NCBI GenBank assembly: GCA_947463845.1 | Contig: CANHUM010000075.1 | Location: 1-7,820 of the forward strand | DNA length: 7,820 bases | DNA from: Comamonadaceae bacterium | GTDB lineage: Bacteria; Pseudomonadota; Gammaproteobacteria; Burkholderiales; Burkholderiaceae_C | Direction: 5' to 3' | Shown here: in pieces, positions 1 to 7,820 of the stretch | How positions within the stretch are numbered: the stretch's first letter is position 1 | Layout: every line of letters starts with the position of its first letter | The notes under the pieces: model-generated | What the model saw: only the letters and a program-made list of their open reading frames with translations | Databases searched by the model: none | What the model was told of the DNA's origin: nothing | Made by a program: the position numbers and the translations under genes

Positions 1-873
1 CGCTTAGCACAGCATCTGAAAGCTGGGCGTGAAGTGGTTCGCGGCAAACCCGAAACCTTCAACAGACCCGACTACAACTTTCGATTGTTGCGCCCCAACT
101 CAGATGCACCGCCCGAGGGCCACGAAATCGTTCAAATCAGTGTTCGACATCGCGGAGCGCCCCTCGACTTGATCGTTGCTGAGGCCATGATTTTGGCCAA
201 CAGCACTTGGGGTCAGTGGATGGCCCAGCTGGGTGTGCCCGGCATTTACCGCAGCCAGGCCAGTCTGGCACCCGGCGTGAAGGTGCGCATGGGCACCAAG
301 GCGTTGCCTCACGCTGGCATTGGCGTGCCCAGCTACGCGTGGAGCACTTCTCCGCTGCGTCGCTACACCGACCTCGTCAACCAGTGGCAAATCATTGCGT
401 GCGCCCGCCACGGAGCCACAGCCGCGCTGACCGCCCCGTTCAAGCCCAAAGATGCCGAGTTGTTTTCCATCATCAGTGGCTTTGATGCCGCCTACAGCGC
501 CTACAACAGCGTGCAGTCGAGCATGGAGCGTTACTGGACGCTGCGCCATGTGCAGCAGCAAAGCATCGAGGAACTGGATGCCAGCCTGGTCAAGGAAATG
601 GGCGGTGGCACTTGGTTGGTGCGAGCTGACAGCCTGCCGCTGATGTTCAGTGTCATGGGCGCCAACAACTTGCCTCGCGGTGCACGCGTGCGCGTCAAGT
701 TGGCCGACATCGATTTGATGGCGCTGGATGTGCGTGGCACCGTGATGGCACAGCTGGATGTTGAAGGCCTTGGCGCGCCAACCGAAGACCCGGAGGAGGA
801 TGACAACCTGCCTGCAGGTCCGGTGACCATCGCGGTGGATTTGAGCGACAGTCCGCAGGATCTGTCTGCCTGA
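1..873 (+). CDS. RNB-domain exoribonuclease (RNase II/R family), C-terminal part
   Basis: This is the 3' portion of a ribonuclease of the RNB family, which degrades single-stranded RNA 3' to 5' in the cytoplasm. The reading frame is open from base 1, so the start, the N-terminal cold-shock-like domains and the catalytic aspartate cluster lie upstream of the window. A GTG at 34 is in frame but is not a credible start, because homologous sequence continues through it. About 290 residues are visible. The family signature YAWSTSPLRRYTDLVNQ falls near bases 334-384, preceded by GIYRSQ, the usual end of the RNB catalytic domain. The last ~80 residues look like a degenerate S1/OB segment, followed by an acidic low-complexity tail (EDPEEDDN). 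The TGA stop at 871-873 is 22 bases before mtgA. I cannot tell whether it is closer to rnb or rnr, so I give no symbol. The family call is firm; the exact subgroup is not. Confidence 0.88.
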   Translation, partial: RLAQHLKAGREVVRGKPETFNRPDYNFRLLRPNSDAPPEGHEIVQISVRHRGAPLDLIVAEAMILANSTWGQWMAQLGVPGIYRSQASLAPGVKVRMGTKALPHAGIGVPSYAWSTSPLRRYTDLVNQWQIIACARHGATAALTAPFKPKDAELFSIISGFDAAYSAYNSVQSSMERYWTLRHVQQQSIEELDASLVKEMGGGTWLVRADSLPLMFSVMGANNLPRGARVRVKLADIDLMALDVRGTVMAQLDVEGLGAPTEDPEEDDNLPAGPVTIAVDLSDSPQDLSA

Positions 874-895
874 TTTCATGGGAAGAGCCTGAGCC

Positions 896-1627
896 ATGCG
901 CGCATTCGGACGTTGGTTGATGCTCTTGTTGTTGGCTGGTTTGGGTCTGCAACTCTTTTTCGCCTTGCGCATTGTGGGCATGCTTTGGGTCATGCCTGAA
1001 TCCACCAGTTTTCAGCGTTCCCAGGTTTGGCAAATCGTGACCCGCGACGGCCAATTGCCCTGGCGCCAAGAGCATGTCGCCATCCAAGCCATCAGCACCA
1101 AGCTGCAGCGTGCGGTGCTCGCTTCTGAAGATGCGGCATTCACGCAGCACCAGGGTATCTGGTGGCAATCGGTGGAAAGCGCCTGGGAGAAAAATGCCAA
1201 GGCCAAAGTGCAGGCCGAAAAACGGGCCCAGCGGCAGCCCGACAAGCCCGTCACAGTGAAGATCGTGGGGGGCTCGACCATCACCCAGCAACTGGCCAAA
1301 AACCTGTTTTTATCCGGTGAACGCACCTTGGTTCGCAAGGCTCAGGAGGCCCTCATCACCATGGGTCTGGAGACGTTCTTGAGCAAGCGCCGCATCCTGG
1401 AGATTTACCTCAACCATGTGGAATGGGGCGAAGGTGTTTTTGGTATCGAGGCAGCAGCGCGGCATTACTTTCGCAAAAGTGCGCTCCAACTGAACGCCTG
1501 GGAGTCCGCACGGCTGGCGGTGATGCTGCCGCGTCCGCGTTACTTTGAAAAATTGCCGCAGTCCCCTTATCTGGCCCAGCGCGCAGAGACCATCATGGCC
1601 CGCATGAACGACGTCGCATTGCCATGA
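896..1627 (+). CDS. mtgA: Monofunctional biosynthetic peptidoglycan transglycosylase
   Basis: MtgA is a membrane-anchored GT51 glycosyltransferase that polymerises lipid II into glycan strands on the periplasmic side of the inner membrane and lacks a transpeptidase domain. The 243-residue product has one N-terminal hydrophobic segment (about residues 7-30). GT51 motifs follow in order: [11 protein letters not shown] (77-87) with the presumed catalytic Glu78, [15 protein letters not shown] (125-139), RKAQEA (147-152), [10 protein letters not shown] (164-173) and [14 protein letters not shown] (179-192). The length is normal for MtgA. Between the first two motifs is a Lys/Arg/Gln-rich stretch (about 98-123), some 16 residues longer than in the E. 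coli enzyme as I recall it; I believe this is common in Burkholderiales. The conserved Asp of the HxGxD motif appears to be Trp (HQGIWW). The ATG at 896 has a GGAAG sequence at 881-885 as a plausible ribosome site. The stop overlaps the ruvC start by 4 bases. Confidence 0.95.
   Translation: MRAFGRWLMLLLLAGLGLQLFFALRIVGMLWVMPESTSFQRSQVWQIVTRDGQLPWRQEHVAIQAISTKLQRAVLASEDAAFTQHQGIWWQSVESAWEKNAKAKVQAEKRAQRQPDKPVTVKIVGGSTITQQLAKNLFLSGERTLVRKAQEALITMGLETFLSKRRILEIYLNHVEWGEGVFGIEAAARHYFRKSALQLNAWESARLAVMLPRPRYFEKLPQSPYLAQRAETIMARMNDVALP
1624..1627 (+). promoter_or_regulatory. ATGA stop/start overlap coupling mtgA and ruvC
   Basis: The last two bases of the mtgA proline codon region are followed by ATGA, in which the ruvC ATG (1624-1626) and the mtgA TGA (1625-1627) share bases. 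The 20 bases before it contain no GGAG-like site, so ruvC is probably translated by ribosomes finishing mtgA. The overlap is read directly; coupling is inferred. Confidence 0.7.
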
Positions 1628-2202
1628 CCTTCACCTCATCGGCTTCTCCCACCTTGCGCATCCTGGGCATTGATCCGGGCCTGCAGACAACAGGTTTTGG
1701 CGTGATTGACATCACCGGGTCCCGGTTGACTTATGTGGCCAGTGGTGTGATCCAGACCACCCGCGAAGACATGGGCAACTTGCCCGCGCGGCTCAAGGTC
1801 ATTTACGACGGTATCCGAGAAATCTCCGAGCGTTATCAGCCTGATGTGGCCTCGGTCGAAATTGTGTTCGTTAACGTCAATCCCCAAGCGACTTTGCTGC
1901 TGGGGCAGGCCCGTGGATGCTGTGTCACGGCCTTGGTGTCTTGTGGCTTGCCTGTGGCCGAGTACACCGCTTTGCAGATGAAGCAATCGGTCACGGGCCA
2001 TGGCCGGGCTGCCAAGTCGCAGATTCAGGAGATGGTCAAGCGCTTGCTGCAGTTACCTGTGGTGCCTCGGCAAGACGCCGCCGATGCCTTGGGCATGGCC
2101 ATCACACATGCCCATGCCAGTCCGTCCATGAACAAGTTGGCAGCACAAGGTGTGTTGAACCGAAAAACCCACGGCATGTTCAGAAGCGGTCGCAGCCACT
2201 GA
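1624..2202 (+). CDS. ruvC: Crossover junction endodeoxyribonuclease RuvC
   Basis: RuvC is the dimeric, Mg-dependent resolvase that cuts Holliday junctions symmetrically, normally with the RuvAB branch-migration motor, in recombinational repair. The 192-residue product shows the whole RNase H-like catalytic set: Asp17 in LGIDPGL, Glu79 in SVEIVF, and Asp151/Asp154 in [16 protein letters not shown]. Phe82 matches the junction-stacking Phe69 of the E. coli enzyme. The LLLGQARG and [12 protein letters not shown] segments are also typical. It is slightly longer than the E. coli protein, with about 10 extra N-terminal residues before the first motif and a basic C-terminal tail. The ATG overlaps the mtgA stop (ATGA, 1624-1627) and has no clear Shine-Dalgarno of its own, which suggests translational coupling to mtgA. 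The next gene is convergent, so ruvA and ruvB are not in this operon downstream. No catalytic residue is missing. Confidence 0.97.
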   Translation: MTFTSSASPTLRILGIDPGLQTTGFGVIDITGSRLTYVASGVIQTTREDMGNLPARLKVIYDGIREISERYQPDVASVEIVFVNVNPQATLLLGQARGCCVTALVSCGLPVAEYTALQMKQSVTGHGRAAKSQIQEMVKRLLQLPVVPRQDAADALGMAITHAHASPSMNKLAAQGVLNRKTHGMFRSGRSH

Positions 2203-2221
2203 GCACAGGTATGGCCGGATT

Positions 2222-3954
<1,733 letters not shown>

Positions 3955-3989
3955 GTGCGAGGCTTGGTTCACCAATGAAGGACACACCC

Positions 3990-4841
3990 TTACTGAGGGG
4001 TGTAGGCCAATCGGACGTAAATGGGAGCAAACGCTTCCGCCTGAGTGATCTCGATGAGGGTTTCTTTGGCCAACTCTAACAGCGCGATGAAAGTGACCAC
4101 AAGCACGGGCGTGCCCAAGGCAGGGTCAAACAGATTTTCGAATTCGACAAACTTTCGGCCTTGCAGGTGCTTGAGCACGATGCTCATGTGCTCGCGCACG
4201 CTGAGCTCTTCGCGGCTGATCTTGTGGTGCTGCACCAGGTTCGCCCGTTTGAGGATGTCGCGCCAGGCGGCCTGCAGCTCGTCCATGCTGACATCCGGAA
4301 AGCGGGGTTGCAGGCTTTGCTCGATGAAGACCTGAGCCTGCAAAAAATCACGTCCGTACTGGGGGATCGTGTTCAGTTGCATGGAGGCAAGCTTCATTTG
4401 CTCGTACTCCAGCAGGCGGCGCACCAGTTCGGCACGCGGGTCTTCGGCCTCTTCGCCTTCGGCAGCACGCTTTGGGGGCAAAAGCATGCGTGATTTGATC
4501 TCGATCAGCATCGCCGCCATCAGCAAATATTCGGCGGCCAGCTCCAGGTTGCGCTGGCGAATTTCGTCGACATAGCTCAGGTACTGGCGCGTGACAGCCG
4601 CCATGGGGATATCGAGGATGTTGAAGTTTTGCTTGCGGATCAGGTAAAGCAGCAAATCCAGCGGGCCTTCAAAGGCCTCGAGAAAAACTTCCAGAGCGTC
4701 GGGCGGGATGTACAAATCCCGAGGCATCGAGAACAACGGCTCACCGTACAGGCGGGCAACGGCCACGTTGTCGACCACAACGGGCAAGGTCGCGTCCAAC
4801 CCTTCAGGGGCGGGATCAAGTTCAGAGATCACCTGGCTCAT
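3990..4841 (-). CDS. scpA: Segregation and condensation protein A (ScpA kleisin)
   Basis: ScpA is the kleisin subunit that bridges the heads of the SMC dimer and, with ScpB, forms the bacterial condensin that compacts and segregates the chromosome. The 283-residue product carries the family hallmark [19 protein letters not shown] (54-72), then [18 protein letters not shown] (77-94) and the helix [20 protein letters not shown] (101-120). An acidic linker ([12 protein letters not shown]) and a C-terminal winged-helix region ending in [10 protein letters not shown] follow. The N-terminal ~50 residues before the kleisin core are longer than in Firmicute ScpA. The frame could extend to a GTG at 4949, but that would overlap the DUF3460 gene and encode unconserved sequence, so I use the ATG at 4839-4841, 17 bases after the DUF3460 stop. 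No scpB or smc gene is in the window. panB lies immediately downstream. Confidence 0.95.
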   Translation of the reverse strand: MSQVISELDPAPEGLDATLPVVVDNVAVARLYGEPLFSMPRDLYIPPDALEVFLEAFEGPLDLLLYLIRKQNFNILDIPMAAVTRQYLSYVDEIRQRNLELAAEYLLMAAMLIEIKSRMLLPPKRAAEGEEAEDPRAELVRRLLEYEQMKLASMQLNTIPQYGRDFLQAQVFIEQSLQPRFPDVSMDELQAAWRDILKRANLVQHHKISREELSVREHMSIVLKHLQGRKFVEFENLFDPALGTPVLVVTFIALLELAKETLIEITQAEAFAPIYVRLAYTPQ

Positions 4842-4858
4842 GCCGAAGACAGGCCTAC

Positions 4859-5062
4859 TCAAGCCTTGGTTTGATAAACATAGGGCTGCTGGGGCACACG
4901 TGCAGCGTTGGCCTCGGCTTGAAACTGGGCGTCCATGCCTGTTTCCCACAACAAGGCGCGGCCTTGGCGCTGCTCCGACTCGAGTGAGGGGCGCTCGGTT
5001 TTGAGGCGCTCCAAGAACTGCGTGGTGTCAGAGGCGTAGTGCGGACGGGCAAAAGGGAACAT
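4859..5062 (-). CDS. DUF3460 family small protein
   Basis: This 67-residue protein has no assigned function. I recognise it as DUF3460, a family of short proteins known to me mainly from Burkholderiales. Matching segments are SDTTQFLERLK (11-21), SEQRQGRALLWE (29-40) and the C-terminal ARVPQQPYVYQ (54-64). It has no signal peptide or membrane segment. It is charged and probably mostly helical, so it should be cytosolic. The ATG at 5060-5062 is preceded by AGGT with 5-base spacing; a TTG at 5077 in the same frame is less likely. The gene sits 17 bases upstream of scpA and is probably the first gene of the DUF3460-scpA-panB-panC unit. The context makes a link to the ScpA/SMC complex conceivable, but nothing in the sequence proves it. 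The family assignment is from memory of the motif pattern. Confidence 0.85.
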   Translation of the reverse strand: MFPFARPHYASDTTQFLERLKTERPSLESEQRQGRALLWETGMDAQFQAEANAARVPQQPYVYQTKA

Positions 5063-5067
5063 GGCAG

Positions 5068-5071
5068 ACCT
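5068..5071 (-). promoter_or_regulatory. Candidate ribosome-binding site of the DUF3460 gene
   Basis: On the - strand AGGT sits 5 bases before the ATG at 5060-5062. It favours this ATG over the in-frame TTG at 5077 and so sets the protein at 67 residues. It is only a four-base match. Confidence 0.4.
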
Positions 5072-5113
5072 GATCAAAAAGAGGACATTTTAAGGTGTCA
5101 GCGGCGATATGGC

Positions 5114-6757
5114 TCAGTTCTCCAGGCCGATTTGCTGGGCGAAGCCGCTGCGCTCCACCAAGGAACGGGGTTGGGGGTTGAGCCCGCACAACACCAAGCG
5201 ACCATGGCGTTTGCTCAGGCTGCGCTGAATCTGCTCCAAAGCGTCCAACCCGGTGGTGTCCAAAGAAATGAGCTGATGCACGTCCAGGCGCATCACCAAG
5301 CCGGGAGCGGCTGTATCGGCTGCGCGTTGCAACGCATCGAGTTTGGCCACGGCGCCAAAAAACAGCGTGCCATACAAACGGCCTTCAAGATGCTGGTCCG
5401 TCTGGGCAAGGATGTCCGCGGTGAACAAGGCGCTTTGGCGGCGTACGAACAAGACAACGGCCAAGACCAAGCCCAGTTCCAACGCCAAAGTGAGGTCGAA
5501 CACGATGGTCACCGCAAACGTCGAGACCATCATCAAGCGGTAGTGGTTGGTGAACTGTTTGAGGCGCGCAAACTCGCGCCACTCGCCCATGTTCCAGGCC
5601 ACGAACAACAAGACCCCTGCCAGTACCGCCAAAGGGATGTGCATGGCCAAGGGCGCGGCCAGTAAGACCACGGCGGCCAAGGTTCCAGCGTGCACGATAC
5701 CGGCGATGGGTGACACCGCCCCGGCGCGGATGTTGGTCACCGTTCGCGCGATGGTGCCGGTCGCGGGCATGCCGCCAAAAAAAGGCACCACGGTGTTGGC
5801 GATGCCTTGGGCCATGAGCTCTTGGTTCGGGTCGTGTTTGGGTGTATCGCTGAGTTGGTCGGCCACCCGGGCACACAAGAGCGATTCGATCGCGCCCAGC
5901 AGGGCGATGGTCAAGGTCGGCACCACCAAGAGCTTGGCGGTCTCCCAGGAGAAGGCGGGCAGCTCAAACACAGGCAAATTTTGGGGGATGCCGCCGAAGC
6001 GTGTTCCGATGGTTTCCACCGGCAGGTTCAAGGCCCACGCCAGCAGCGATAGAGTGACCAAGGCGATCACCGGCGCCGGTACACGGGAGGTGGCTTTGAG
6101 CGCACTGATGTTGGGCATGTTGTCGAGTTGGCGGCGAAACAGCGAGTCCACGGCCCACAGGCGCGGCCAAATGAACAGGCCCAGCACACACATCATGGCC
6201 AAGCCAAAGGCGTAGGGGTTGAAGCTGCCCATGGCTTTCGAGAGCGTGCCGATCTGGTTGAAGAAGTCGGCAGGCATTTTCTCGACCTGCAGGCCCATGG
6301 CATCACGCAGCTGCGACAAACCAATGAGCACGGCAATGCCGTTGGTAAATCCAATCACCACACTCACTGGCACGTAGCGTACCAACGAGCCCAAGCGCAA
6401 CCAGCCCAGCAAAAACAGCAGGATGCCCGCGCTGACGGTGGAAATGAGCAGGTTGGCCAAGCCGTAGCGCTCGACGATGCCGTAGACGATGACGATGAAG
6501 GCGCCTGCCGGCCCACCGATTTGCACCGAGGTACCGCCCAAGGCCGAAATCAAAAAACCCGCGATGATGGCTGTCCACAAACCGGCTTCGGGTTGGAGTC
6601 CACTGGCAATCGCAAAGGCCATGGCCAAGGGCAAGGCCACGATCCCTACCGTGGCACCGGCGCCCAAATCGAGCGCGAATTTTTGCCGGGTGTAGCCCCG
6701 CAGGTCTTGCAGCAGGCGGGGGCGAAAAGGAGCAAGAGGCGGTAAACCAGAAAACAT
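5114..6757 (-). CDS. SulP family inorganic anion transporter with C-terminal STAS domain
   Basis: This is an inner-membrane transporter of the SLC26/SulP family, whose members carry sulfate, bicarbonate, C4-dicarboxylates or other anions. The 547-residue product has a polytopic membrane domain (about residues 28-440). Its first helices include GIVALPLAMAFAIASGLQP (38-56) and GGTSVQIGGPAGAFIVIV (74-91). The highly conserved SulP block follows: AIESLLCARVAD (289-300), HDPNQELMAQGIAN (308-321), FFGGMPATGTIARTVTNIRAG (326-346). A cytosolic STAS domain spans about 457-547, with SLDTTGLDAL (498-507) at the usual regulatory phosphorylation or contact loop. The start is the ATG at 6755-6757; an extension to 6841 would overlap metG and encode unconserved sequence. 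It lies 47 bases downstream of metG and 51 bases upstream of the DUF3460 gene. Substrate cannot be read from the sequence: a sulfate role would suit the methionine-related neighbour, but bicarbonate (BicA-like) or dicarboxylate (DauA-like) transport is equally open. Confidence 0.93.
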   Translation of the reverse strand: MFSGLPPLAPFRPRLLQDLRGYTRQKFALDLGAGATVGIVALPLAMAFAIASGLQPEAGLWTAIIAGFLISALGGTSVQIGGPAGAFIVIVYGIVERYGLANLLISTVSAGILLFLLGWLRLGSLVRYVPVSVVIGFTNGIAVLIGLSQLRDAMGLQVEKMPADFFNQIGTLSKAMGSFNPYAFGLAMMCVLGLFIWPRLWAVDSLFRRQLDNMPNISALKATSRVPAPVIALVTLSLLAWALNLPVETIGTRFGGIPQNLPVFELPAFSWETAKLLVVPTLTIALLGAIESLLCARVADQLSDTPKHDPNQELMAQGIANTVVPFFGGMPATGTIARTVTNIRAGAVSPIAGIVHAGTLAAVVLLAAPLAMHIPLAVLAGVLLFVAWNMGEWREFARLKQFTNHYRLMMVSTFAVTIVFDLTLALELGLVLAVVLFVRRQSALFTADILAQTDQHLEGRLYGTLFFGAVAKLDALQRAADTAAPGLVMRLDVHQLISLDTTGLDALEQIQRSLSKRHGRLVLCGLNPQPRSLVERSGFAQQIGLEN

Positions 6758-6770
6758 GTCTGGGATATTA

Positions 6771-6776
6771 CTCCTC
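6771..6776 (-). promoter_or_regulatory. Candidate ribosome-binding site of the SulP gene
   Basis: On the - strand GAGGAG lies 13 bases upstream of the ATG at 6755-6757. The spacing is longer than the usual 5-9 bases, but no other start codon lies between them in frame. It supports the 547-residue start over an extended one inside metG. Confidence 0.4.
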
Positions 6777-6804
6777 GGGTGCCTGGGGCTTAACCGGGCT
6801 GCTT

Positions 6805-7820
6805 TCAGTGGATGCGCATGCCCGGCTGTGCACCAGGCCAAGGGTGCAGCACGTATATACCGGCGTCCGTTTTATCGTCGGCGTGGCTGGCGGCCAGCAC
6901 CATGCCCTCGGAGATACCAAACTTCATTTTGCGCGGCGCGAGGTTGGCGACCACCACGGTGAGCTGGCCGATCAGGTCTTCGGGCTTGTACATGCTGGCC
7001 ACGCCAGAGAAGACGTTGCGCGTTTTGCCTTCGCCCACGTCGAGTGTGAGGCGCAGCAATTTCGTCGAGCCTTCCACCGCTTCGCAGTTCATTATTTTCG
7101 CGATGCGCAGGTCCACCTTGGCGAAGTCGTCGATGCTGATGGTGGGGGCGATCTCTTCGCCACCGGGCGTCACTTTTTCTTCGACCACGGCCGGGGGCTC
7201 GAACAAAGCGTCAAGCTGCTCGGGCGTCACGCGTTGCATCAGGTGTTGGTAGGCGTTGATGGTGTGGCCCACGCCCAGCAGCTGTTGCGCTTGGTTCATG
7301 GTGAAAGGCGCCACGTTCAAGAAGGCCTCGACCTGGGTCGCCAAAGAAGGCAGCACAGGTTTGAGCTGCAGACTCAGCAGGCGGAACGCTTGGATGCAGG
7401 TGGTGCACACGTCGTGCAGGCGGGCGTCTTGGCCTTCTTGTTTGGCCAGGTCCCAGGGTTTGTTTTGGTCCACATAGCTGTTGACCTTGTCGGTCAGCAG
7501 CATGATTTCGCGCAGGGCTTTGGCGTATTCGCGCTGGTCGTAGAACGCGGCGATGCTCGGCGTGGCGGCTTGCAAGGCCGAGAGCAAGGCTTGACCGTCG
7601 GCACTCACCTGGCCCAATTGGCCGCCAAAGCGCTTGGTGATGAAACCGGCCGAGCGCGAAGCGATGTTCACAAACTTGCCGATCAAATCGCTGTTGACCC
7701 GCGCCATGAAGTCTTCGGCGTTGAAGTCGATGTCTTCGTTGCGGGCCGAGAGTTTGGCCGCCAGGTAGTAGCGCAGCCACTCGGGGTTCATGCCCAGGCT
7801 CAGGTACTTGAGCGGGTCCA
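6805..7820 (-). CDS. metG: Methionyl-tRNA synthetase, C-terminal part
   Basis: MetG charges tRNA-Met with methionine in the cytosol. The gene enters from the right edge, so its start and the Rossmann catalytic domain with the HIGH and KMSKS motifs lie outside. The first visible residues, [19 protein letters not shown], normally come shortly after KMSKS. About 338 residues are visible. They include the helical anticodon-binding domain (for example [20 protein letters not shown] and [15 protein letters not shown]). The C-terminal ~110 residues form the EMAP/Trbp111-type tRNA-binding domain, with [29 protein letters not shown] and [20 protein letters not shown]. So this is the long, dimerising form of the enzyme. 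The in-frame ATG at 7789-7791 is internal, not the start. The TGA at 6805-6807 is 47 bases before the SulP gene on the same strand. Confidence 0.97.
   Translation of the reverse strand, partial: DPLKYLSLGMNPEWLRYYLAAKLSARNEDIDFNAEDFMARVNSDLIGKFVNIASRSAGFITKRFGGQLGQVSADGQALLSALQAATPSIAAFYDQREYAKALREIMLLTDKVNSYVDQNKPWDLAKQEGQDARLHDVCTTCIQAFRLLSLQLKPVLPSLATQVEAFLNVAPFTMNQAQQLLGVGHTINAYQHLMQRVTPEQLDALFEPPAVVEEKVTPGGEEIAPTISIDDFAKVDLRIAKIMNCEAVEGSTKLLRLTLDVGEGKTRNVFSGVASMYKPEDLIGQLTVVVANLAPRKMKFGISEGMVLAASHADDKTDAGIYVLHPWPGAQPGMRIH

Noticed and set aside
100..1005. 301-codon open frame on the - strand opposite the RNB gene and the start of mtgA
   Set aside because: It lies antisense to two well-supported genes. 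Its translation is rich in His, Gln, Arg and Ala with no recognisable domain, typical of a shadow frame in GC-rich DNA.
5063..5113. Possible promoter (TAAAAT on the - strand, about 5087-5092) or terminator (GACA/TGTC stem followed by CTCTTTTT) between the SulP and DUF3460 genes
   Set aside because: No acceptable -35 box lies 16-18 bases upstream of the TAAAAT, and the stem is only 4 bp. Either could be real but neither is supported well enough to annotate.
5547..6745. Two long + strand frames (5547-6215 and 6128-6745) opposite the SulP gene
   Set aside because: They overlap each other in different frames and are antisense to a full-length transporter. Their composition is low in hydrophobic residues and matches no family I know.
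6758..6804. Repeated AGCCC blocks between metG and the SulP gene as a possible terminator hairpin
   Set aside because: The blocks are direct rather than inverted repeats and no T-run follows, so there is no intrinsic terminator to call.

Overview
The window is 7.8 kb of densely packed, GC-rich bacterial chromosome. Every coding region belongs to a recognisable family. The best fit is a betaproteobacterium of the order Burkholderiales, probably Comamonadaceae or a close relative. This rests on the DUF3460 small protein (a family I know mainly from Burkholderiales), the PanC motif variants FVNRLQF and FGKKDYQQL, the long linker in MtgA, and the codon and GC character. It is an inference from protein features, not a database match.

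Layout. Bases 1-2202 run on the + strand: the 3' part of an RNB-domain exoribonuclease, then mtgA (peptidoglycan glycosyltransferase), then ruvC (Holliday-junction resolvase). mtgA and ruvC overlap by 4 bases (ATGA). From 2222 to the right edge everything is on the - strand. Read 5' to 3', that strand carries the C-terminal part of metG (cut by the window edge), a SulP-family anion transporter with a STAS domain, a 67-residue DUF3460 protein, scpA (condensin kleisin), panB and panC. ruvC and panC converge with only 19 bases between their stop codons.

How the genes work together. DUF3460-scpA-panB-panC are spaced by about 14-35 bases and look like one transcription unit. It joins a chromosome-segregation subunit to two consecutive enzymes of pantothenate/CoA synthesis. 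PanB makes ketopantoate, and PanC joins pantoate to beta-alanine; the reductase step between them and the beta-alanine source (PanD) are not in the window. metG and the SulP gene are 47 bases apart and may also be co-transcribed. The RNB-mtgA-ruvC run mixes RNA turnover, wall synthesis and recombination, and probably reflects compact housekeeping packing rather than one pathway.

I found no tRNA or rRNA gene, insertion sequence, phage gene, CRISPR array, toxin-antitoxin pair or defence system. No gap exceeds about 50 bases. I see no convincing undescribed system. The items most worth a second look are the DUF3460 protein beside scpA, the apparent absence of aroE between the RNB gene and mtgA, and a substitution in a conserved motif of MtgA.
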